Below are positions 34,282 to 39,320 of a DNA stretch of 39,320 nucleotides, in pieces. The notes under the pieces were generated by a model. It worked only from the letters and a program-made list of their open reading frames with translations. It searched no databases and was not told the DNA's origin. The position numbers were made by a program, and so were the translations under genes. Position 1 is the stretch's first letter. Every line of letters begins with the position of its first letter. The stretch comes from CAYSLU01 sp964431965 (GTDB lineage: Bacteria; Verrucomicrobiota; Kiritimatiellia; CAIKKV01; CAYSLU01): NCBI GenBank assembly GCA_964431965.1, contig CAYSLU010000047.1, forward strand, positions 1 to 39,320. Direction: 5' to 3'.

Positions 34282-35093
34282 GACAGCACCCCCGGCTGGC
34301 CGGCCAGTTCCTCGAGCTTCGCCACGGCCGCGCGCCCCTGCGGCCCGAGGTCGAGGCTGAACTCGTTCACGAACGTGCGGACGTGCTTCTGGAGGACTTC
34401 GGTATCCATCTCCTGTGCGTGCCGGCGCATGTAGTCGAGCGTCGACGCCGGGTCCGCCATGGAGTCCTCGATGCCCGCCCGAAGCGCCGCGCCGACCGCT
34501 CGGATCGTCTCCCGGCCCAGCGCGCGCCGCGCCACGATGCAGCCTAGCGGGACGGGCAGCCGGGTCTTCTCCTCCCACCATGCGCCCAGGTCCTGCAGGA
34601 GCCGGAGGCCGGCCCGCTCGTAAACGAACCGCCCCTCGTGGATCACCACCCCGCAGTCCGCCCGGCGGTCGGCGACCATCGGGATCACTTCGTCGTAGCG
34701 GACGAACACCCGGCTCGCGGCCGCCGGCTCCCAGAGCCGCAGGAGCAGATGGCCCGTGGTCAGCTCGCCCGGGACCACGATGCGGCAGCGGCGCAGGTCC
34801 GGCGGGGCCTCGCCGGCGCGCGCCACGACGATCGGCCCGCACCCGAACCCCAGCGCCGCGCCGCAGTCGAGCATTTCGTAGTGCTCGCGCGCCCGGAGCC
34901 ACGCGAAGAACGAGATCTTCGTCACGTCGTACGCGGCCTTCAGGGCCAGGCGGTTGAGCTGCTCCACGTCGTGCATGTGGACTTCGATCGCGCGCCCCGG
35001 AACCCCGCGCCGGCCGGAGGCCAGCGCGTGGAACATGAACGTGTCGTTCGGACACGGCGTATAGGCCAGAGTCAGCTTCTGCACGATCCGCAT
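34278..35093 (-). CDS. mqnD: MqnD 1,4-dihydroxy-6-naphthoate synthase
   Basis: This protein of about 271 residues shows the MqnD pattern: LTLAYTPCPNDTFMFHAL at the N-terminus, DVTKISFFAWLR, GFGCGPIVVA, PGELTTGHLLLRLW and the DCGVVIHEGRF motif in the middle. It converts cyclic dehypoxanthine futalosine to 1,4-dihydroxy-6-naphthoate. The start is ATG 35093 or, with better spacing from GGAAGGA, GTG 35084; an earlier ATG at 35144 has no support. The stop overlaps the GTG of the fused gene. It is the first gene of the menaquinone cluster, so the promoter should lie in 35094-35200, next to repeat R2. Confidence 0.9.
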   Translation of the reverse strand: MRIVQKLTLAYTPCPNDTFMFHALASGRRGVPGRAIEVHMHDVEQLNRLALKAAYDVTKISFFAWLRAREHYEMLDCGAALGFGCGPIVVARAGEAPPDLRRCRIVVPGELTTGHLLLRLWEPAAASRVFVRYDEVIPMVADRRADCGVVIHEGRFVYERAGLRLLQDLGAWWEEKTRLPVPLGCIVARRALGRETIRAVGAALRAGIEDSMADPASTLDYMRRHAQEMDTEVLQKHVRTFVNEFSLDLGPQGRAAVAKLEELAGQPGVLS

Positions 35094-35191
35094 TCCTTCC
35101 CGCGGGCCGCCATTCGCCCGCACGCCCAGCCATGCTACCCGCAACCGCCCGCCAATCCAAGCCGGGCGACGTCGCCGCAGCCGTTCGCACT

Positions 35192-35277
35192 ATGGCCAGC
35201 GTGCCGTCCGGATGACAAGCGCTGGAAGGGCCAGTTCTGGTGTTCGTAGTGCGGCCTTTAGGCCGTTCTGAGGCCAT
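35192..35277 (-). repeat. R2 palindromic element, copy B
   Basis: An 86-bp reverse-strand relative of 18805-18908. Over the shared parts it has only a few substitutions, plus one extra C, and it lacks a 19-bp internal piece (TAGTGCGGGCTTCAGCCCG) that forms the second hairpin of copy A. It lies about 100 bp upstream of mqnD in the direction of transcription. Copy A lies 130 bp upstream of the YfhO-like gene in the same relative orientation. Confidence 0.88.
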
Positions 35278-35347
35278 GGTGCGAACTGCTGCGTGCCCTG
35301 CAGCCCCAGACTCCCGCAGGATGAAACGGAACGCGACCCTGCCGGAG

Positions 35348-35370
35348 GGCGCCACCCGGCAGGTGGCGCC
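35348..35370. repeat. R6 hairpin, copy b
   Basis: GGCGCCACC/GGTGGCGCC around loop CGGCA. Compared with 26532-26554 the stem carries compensating changes and the loop is identical. Confidence 0.7.
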
Positions 35371-35511
35371 TACCCGGAGCGATCGCGGGCCCGCACAACC
35401 GGACGGCGCCACTCATGCATGGCGCTCAGCCAGGCTCCATTCTTGTTTCACGGCATGTCGCCTGATACGTTCTCCCCCGTCTTGCGGGCGGAGTTGCGGC
35501 ACATGAGCGAG

Positions 35512-35692
35512 GTCTGGTGTAGCGTCCCGCAGATGGGTAGACGTATGTCGCGAAACGAAGAATTGGCCGCAAGAAGGCGCAAGAGGCGCCGAAAAGCCGC
35601 CACTTTCCATCCTTCTTGCGCTTCTTGTGCCTCCTTGCGGCCATTCTGCATAACGGATTCTATGCATAATCACTTACGGGACACTACACGAG
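35512..35692. repeat. R3 palindromic element, copy 2
   Basis: The inner arms GAATTGGCCGCAAG (35559-35572) and CTTGCGGCCATTC (around 35634-35646) pair, with CGCAAGA/TCTTGCG in between. The outer ends, CTGGTGTAGCGTCCCG on the left and CGGGACACTACACGAG on the right, are imperfect inverted repeats. The element abuts the start of the HsdR-like remnant. Together with R2 and R6 it fills most of 35145-35693, which shows no gene. Confidence 0.8.
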
Positions 35693-35693
35693 C

Positions 35694-35948
35694 ATGACAG
35701 CGGGAACGCATTCCAAGGAAAAGGCGCTGAAGGACGAGAAGGTCATCCGAACGGCTCGGGCCAATCCGCTCGACAAGTTCCAGATGGGCATTCGGAAACT
35801 GATCGAGGATCTCATGATCCAGCGCATGGCCGACAACGACCGGATCGTCACGCGCTACATGGATGACCACGAGTTCCAGAACTCCGCCTTCCCGATCCTG
35901 GCCAAGGAGATCTTCGAGTCCATCCAGGCGTCCGACGCACAGCGGTAA
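35694..35948 (+). pseudogene. HsdR-like C-terminal remnant
   Basis: An 84-residue open frame reading KVIRTARANPLDKFQMG, then IRKLIEDLMIQRM, VTRYMDDHEFQN and SAFPILAKEIFESI. I associate this with the very C-terminus of type I restriction enzyme R subunits. A stop lies in frame at 35667-35669 and no motor or nuclease domain is present, so it is a fragment that begins immediately after an R3 repeat. It could be expressed as a small protein. No hsdM or hsdS gene is nearby. The family call is from memory of the motif. Confidence 0.5.
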
Positions 35949-35962
35949 CGGCGGAGCCGATC

Positions 35963-35970
35963 AGGAGGTG
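35963..35970 (+). promoter_or_regulatory. strong ribosome binding site
   Basis: AGGAGGTG lies 4 bp before the ATG at 35975 and decides the start of the large secreted protein. Confidence 0.75.
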
Positions 35971-35974
35971 CGCG

Positions 35975-38900
35975 ATGAAGCGGATGACGATCGCGGGTGT
36001 GTGGGTGGCGGTGGCGCTCGGGTGCGTGGATGCCCAGGCCGCGGAGCAGCTGAGCGGACGATTCATTGAGACCGGGCCGGCGGCCGTAGTCCTGCCGCCG
36101 ACGGGCCTCGTGTACCATGTCGCCCAGGCGGTAAAGCCGCCGGTCATCGATGGCCGCGACGACGAGTGGACAACCGTGCCGGCGATGGCGCTCGACCGCA
36201 AGGAGCAGGCCGGCCGCAACTGGAACGGCCCGGCCGACCTCAGCGGCTCGCTCCGGTTGCTGTGGGACTCGTCGGACCTCTACTTCTGCCTCACCGTCCG
36301 GGACGACGTGCATCACGCGCCCAACGGCGACCGAAGCTGGTGGGAGAACGACTGCTGCCAGTTCGCGTTCGACCCGCATCTGAACGGCCCGGCCGGCGGC
36401 TATGACCCCGACGAGTTGAGCTACCTCGTGGGCGACTCGCCCAAGGGGCCGGTGCTGGTGTCCTACCGCACGCCCGGGACCGGCCATGAGGTCGAAACCC
36501 CGGTGCCCGGCTCAGCCGTCCGCATGACGGCCCGGCCCGACGGCACCCGCGTATTCGAGTGGACCATGCCATGGCCGCGCCTGGCGCCGGTCTCCCCCGC
36601 CCTGCTCGGCCGGTCCGGATTCTCGTTCACCCTGAACGACAATGACGGCCAGGGCTTCAAGAGCGCGGTGTTCTGGACCCCCGGCATCATCTGGGGCCAG
36701 AACGCCTCGCGGTTCGGCGAGCTCGTCTTCGATGGCGCGGCCGACGCGCGCCCGGCGCTTCTGGGCCTGCGCCCGGAAAACCGCATAGCCGGCACGGAAA
36801 GCAACAGCTACTGGCTGACCACGCCGGGCGCCGCCCCATGGGACTCGGCCCGCCTGCTCGTGCAGTCGCCCCGGGCGCTGACGGCGGAAGCGCGGATCGC
36901 CGTCTACCGGCAGGACGAGCGCAAGCCCGTCGCCACCGGCACGCTGCGGCACGAGCTGCCCGCCGGGCGCCCCGCCGTCTTCGCGTGGGACGTGTCCGCC
37001 CTTCCGAACGGGCGCTACGAGATCGTCTACGAAGCCCCCGCCCTTCAGGCCGAGCCGTCGCCCCGCCTGCGGTTCTACCGGCTCAACATCGACGCGCTCC
37101 GGGCCCAGCGCGACGCCCTCCGCGCGCGCTTCCGCACCGACCAGCCGTGGGACGACATGGCGGACGCGTCGCCCCTGCTCCGCCGCCACCGCGGGATGGT
37201 CGCCGCCGCGGTCGAGGCGATGGCCGACGACCGCTGGACCCTCGGCGTGAACAACAAGGACTCACGAGAGCAGCATCTGGGCATGCTGGCCTACGCAGCC
37301 GACATGGCCGGCGCCATCGAGCGGGGCCGCGACTTCCTGGGCGAGCAGCGCGGCGTGTTCTGGTCCGCGTACTACTGCCGCGCCGACGGCTCCGGCCAGC
37401 GCTTTGTCGTCAGCCTGCCGACCGACTTCCACCCCGATCGCTCGTACCCCCTCTTCGTCCACATGCACGGGGCGGGAGGCGTGCCCACGCCCGGCGACGT
37501 CGGCCAGCGCGCCGCGATGCCCTACATCGAGGTCCAGCCGTGGGGGCGGGGCGTGCGGGGCTCCTATCGGGGATTCGGCGAGTTGGACATCCTCGACGTC
37601 ATTTCCCACATGCGCGAGTGGTACCGGATCGATCCCGACCGGATCTATGCGACGGGCGCCTCGATGGGCGGCCGCGGAAGCTGGCGGATCCCCAGCCGCC
37701 ACCCGGACCTGTTCGCCGGAGCCGGGCCGGTATGCGGGTGGTCCGACGAGCTGCCGCTCGAGAACCTCCGCAACGTGCCGGTCCTGAACCAGCACGGCGG
37801 CCAGGACTGGACCGTCCCGATCGACCAGAGCCGCTTCGGCGTGAGCCGGCTTCACCAGCTCGGCTATGCCGTGTGGCACCACGAATTGCCGGAGAGCGGA
37901 CACAGCGTGACCGGGCTCTATCCGGAGCGCGACTGGCTGCTCACGCTCCGCCGCAACCCGCGGCCCGAGGCGGTGACATTCACCTGCCGGCGGCCGGAGC
38001 CGCCCTTCAACCGCGCGTACTGGGTCACCGTGCGCGAACTGGCGGACCCGCACCGCCCGGCGCGCGTCCAAGCCCACGCGGCCGGCGCCGGAAAGGCCCA
38101 GTCGCTTAGCCTCGGGCTCGATAACGTAGCCGCCCTGGAGATCGACACCGCGCTGCTCCCGGTCGATCCCCGAGGCGGATTGCTGATACAGGTCAACCGG
38201 GCGTTCATCCCGTACGCCGGCCCGCTGCCGGAGCGGCTCTTCGTGCTGCCGGATGGAGACGCGTGGACCGTCACCAACCGGTGGACGCCGGCCGCGGCCG
38301 GCCGCCCGTACCGGGCCGGCGCGGCTGCCAACCTCGTGACAGACGAGCCCCTCATGGTCGTCTATGGAAGCCGGGCGCCGGAAGAACACGTTGCGATTCT
38401 GCGCCGGACGGCCCTGGAGCTCTCCCGGCACGCCGGGTTCGGCACCGAAACGATGTCCGGCGGATTCCCCGTGCGGGCGGATCGCGACGTCACCGACGAC
38501 CAGATCCGGCGCTTCAACCTGATCCTGGTCGGCGGCACCAACGACAACATGCTGACCGCGCGGGTTCTGGCGGGCGCCCCGATCGAGATCACGCCGGCCG
38601 GCGAGCTGCGCGCCGGGCGGCGCCCGCCGGTCAGCCTGGCCGGCGCCGGCCTGTGCCTGCTCTGCCGGAACCCCCTGGCGCCCGAGCGCCTCGCCTACGT
38701 GGTCGGCACCGAAACGCGGGGCCCGGCCGCGGCGGCGTGGTATGGGCGGGGCACCGAGCTGCTCGCCGGCATGTTGAACGACGAACCGGGCGATGCGGCC
38801 GACCTGGTGGTGCAGCGGCTGGACGGCGCGTTCCGGCGCCGCATGCAGTACACCCACGGCTGGCAGTGGCTCGACCGGCCGGGCGCCGATCGGCCCGCCC

Positions 38901-39320
38901 CCGCGGCTTTCGCCGATCCCATCGCGATGACCAAGGCCACCCTCACCGTGATCCGCCGGACGGCCCGCGCGGACTACGCCTTCGGCTGGGGCGTCGAGAA
39001 GCCGACGCCCGCATACGAGTCACCCGCCTACACGCTGGCCGACATGGCCGTTGTGCACAACCCCGGGCAGACGCTGGTCGGCCGGATCGCCGGTTCCGCA
39101 CTCCTCGAACTGCGCGAGCGCCTGGCAGCGAAGGGAGAAGCGATCACCGTCCCGGAAATCCAATCGGCGACGATCGAGACGGGGCGCCTCTACCGCGTCG
39201 CGATTCAGCCGGATGCGTCATGGATCCTCACCAAGTTGCAGCGTAACCTGTCCGACGTGGAATGCGGCCCCGACTGGCGTCCGGAGGACGTGTGGGGCGA
39301 GATCGGGTTCCTCGGACGGT
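35975..39320 (+). CDS. large secreted CBM9-like and esterase protein (3' end beyond window)
   Basis: About 1115 residues are visible with no stop before the window end. A signal peptide (MKRMTIAGVWVAVALG) leads into a CBM9-like beta-sandwich domain (about 45-245; PPVIDGRDDEWTTVP, SLRLLWDSSDLYFCLTVRDD). A beta-rich region to about 400 follows, then an esterase domain (about 455-660). The triad reads Ser563 in GASMGGRG, Asp611 in HGGQDWTVP and His643 in ESGHSV, with the oxyanion loop HMHGAGG near 496. This is the pattern of PHB-depolymerase/feruloyl-esterase-like enzymes. A further 450 residues toward the C-terminus are unassigned. It probably binds and deacylates plant or algal polysaccharide outside the cell. 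It starts 26 bp after the HsdR-like remnant. Confidence 0.88.
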   Translation, partial: MKRMTIAGVWVAVALGCVDAQAAEQLSGRFIETGPAAVVLPPTGLVYHVAQAVKPPVIDGRDDEWTTVPAMALDRKEQAGRNWNGPADLSGSLRLLWDSSDLYFCLTVRDDVHHAPNGDRSWWENDCCQFAFDPHLNGPAGGYDPDELSYLVGDSPKGPVLVSYRTPGTGHEVETPVPGSAVRMTARPDGTRVFEWTMPWPRLAPVSPALLGRSGFSFTLNDNDGQGFKSAVFWTPGIIWGQNASRFGELVFDGAADARPALLGLRPENRIAGTESNSYWLTTPGAAPWDSARLLVQSPRALTAEARIAVYRQDERKPVATGTLRHELPAGRPAVFAWDVSALPNGRYEIVYEAPALQAEPSPRLRFYRLNIDALRAQRDALRARFRTDQPWDDMADASPLLRRHRGMVAAAVEAMADDRWTLGVNNKDSREQHLGMLAYAADMAGAIERGRDFLGEQRGVFWSAYYCRADGSGQRFVVSLPTDFHPDRSYPLFVHMHGAGGVPTPGDVGQRAAMPYIEVQPWGRGVRGSYRGFGELDILDVISHMREWYRIDPDRIYATGASMGGRGSWRIPSRHPDLFAGAGPVCGWSDELPLENLRNVPVLNQHGGQDWTVPIDQSRFGVSRLHQLGYAVWHHELPESGHSVTGLYPERDWLLTLRRNPRPEAVTFTCRRPEPPFNRAYWVTVRELADPHRPARVQAHAAGAGKAQSLSLGLDNVAALEIDTALLPVDPRGGLLIQVNRAFIPYAGPLPERLFVLPDGDAWTVTNRWTPAAAGRPYRAGAAANLVTDEPLMVVYGSRAPEEHVAILRRTALELSRHAGFGTETMSGGFPVRADRDVTDDQIRRFNLILVGGTNDNMLTARVLAGAPIEITPAGELRAGRRPPVSLAGAGLCLLCRNPLAPERLAYVVGTETRGPAAAAWYGRGTELLAGMLNDEPGDAADLVVQRLDGAFRRRMQYTHGWQWLDRPGADRPAPAAFADPIAMTKATLTVIRRTARADYAFGWGVEKPTPAYESPAYTLADMAVVHNPGQTLVGRIAGSALLELRERLAAKGEAITVPEIQSATIETGRLYRVAIQPDASWILTKLQRNLSDVECGPDWRPEDVWGEIGFLGR

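Noticed and set aside
34282..35412. N-terminal 377-codon extension of the nucleosidase-UbiA fusion
   Set aside because: It is an out-of-frame reading of mqnD and of repeat R2; the GTG at 34281 overlapping the mqnD stop is the sensible start.

Overview
The window is GC-rich bacterial scaffold sequence with two runs of 100 N (17851-17950 and 30474-30573), so it looks like a draft or metagenome assembly. The gene content is an inference-level fit to the PVC group, probably a Kiritimatiellota/Lentisphaerota/Verrucomicrobiota relative: a GH38 mannosidase, a sialidase, LamG/DUF2341 and beta-helix/PKD surface proteins, a CBM9-like esterase, an octaheme HAO-like cytochrome, and futalosine-pathway menaquinone synthesis. 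Many intergenic palindromic repeats separate the genes. No ribosomal RNA or other taxonomic marker is present, so the assignment is not firm.

Left part (1-14700). A tight minus-strand operon encodes an alpha/beta hydrolase, a PfkB sugar kinase and a BNR sialidase-like protein. It is followed by tRNA-Leu(UAA), a polytopic membrane protein coupled to a YacP-like NYN nuclease, and a plus-strand pair of a PilT-type ATPase with a C-terminal TPR extension and a CheY-like receiver. A LamG/DUF2341 protein overlaps a NAT_N/GNAT_C-type acyltransferase gene, and this pair diverges from a polysaccharide-deacetylase-like gene. A decayed AAA_14/DUF4143 ATPase pseudogene, an aldo/keto reductase and a zinc-ribbon/proline-rich/coiled-coil protein complete the region.

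Middle part (14817-26574). This holds the GH38 alpha-mannosidase, an unrecognised partial gene and a DUF2238-like membrane protein on either side of an assembly gap, a YfhO-like membrane protein, the octaheme cytochrome (its stop codon overlaps that of the YfhO-like gene), a large secreted beta-helix/PKD/beta-helix protein, an orphan DUF433 antitoxin-like gene, and a repeat-rich spacer.

Right part (26575-35093) is the most notable block: an apparently complete futalosine menaquinone pathway on the minus strand. The order of transcription is mqnD, an mqnB-like nucleosidase fused to a UbiA prenyltransferase, ubiX, ubiD, [gap], ubiE/menG, mqnA, then an MqnE-MqnC fusion of two radical-SAM enzymes. 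Three consecutive junctions are 4-bp stop/start overlaps. The two radical-SAM halves are joined by a linker encoded by an inserted palindromic repeat.

Far right (35094-39320). A repeat-rich spacer is followed by an HsdR-like C-terminal remnant and a large secreted CBM9-like/esterase protein that runs off the window.

Across the window I identified several palindromic repeat families, called R1-R6 here. R1 is a branched, covarying structure present in three copies, each lying 25-117 bp beyond the stop codon of a minus-strand gene and always in the same orientation relative to that gene. R1 and the two menaquinone gene fusions are the best candidates for something not yet described.
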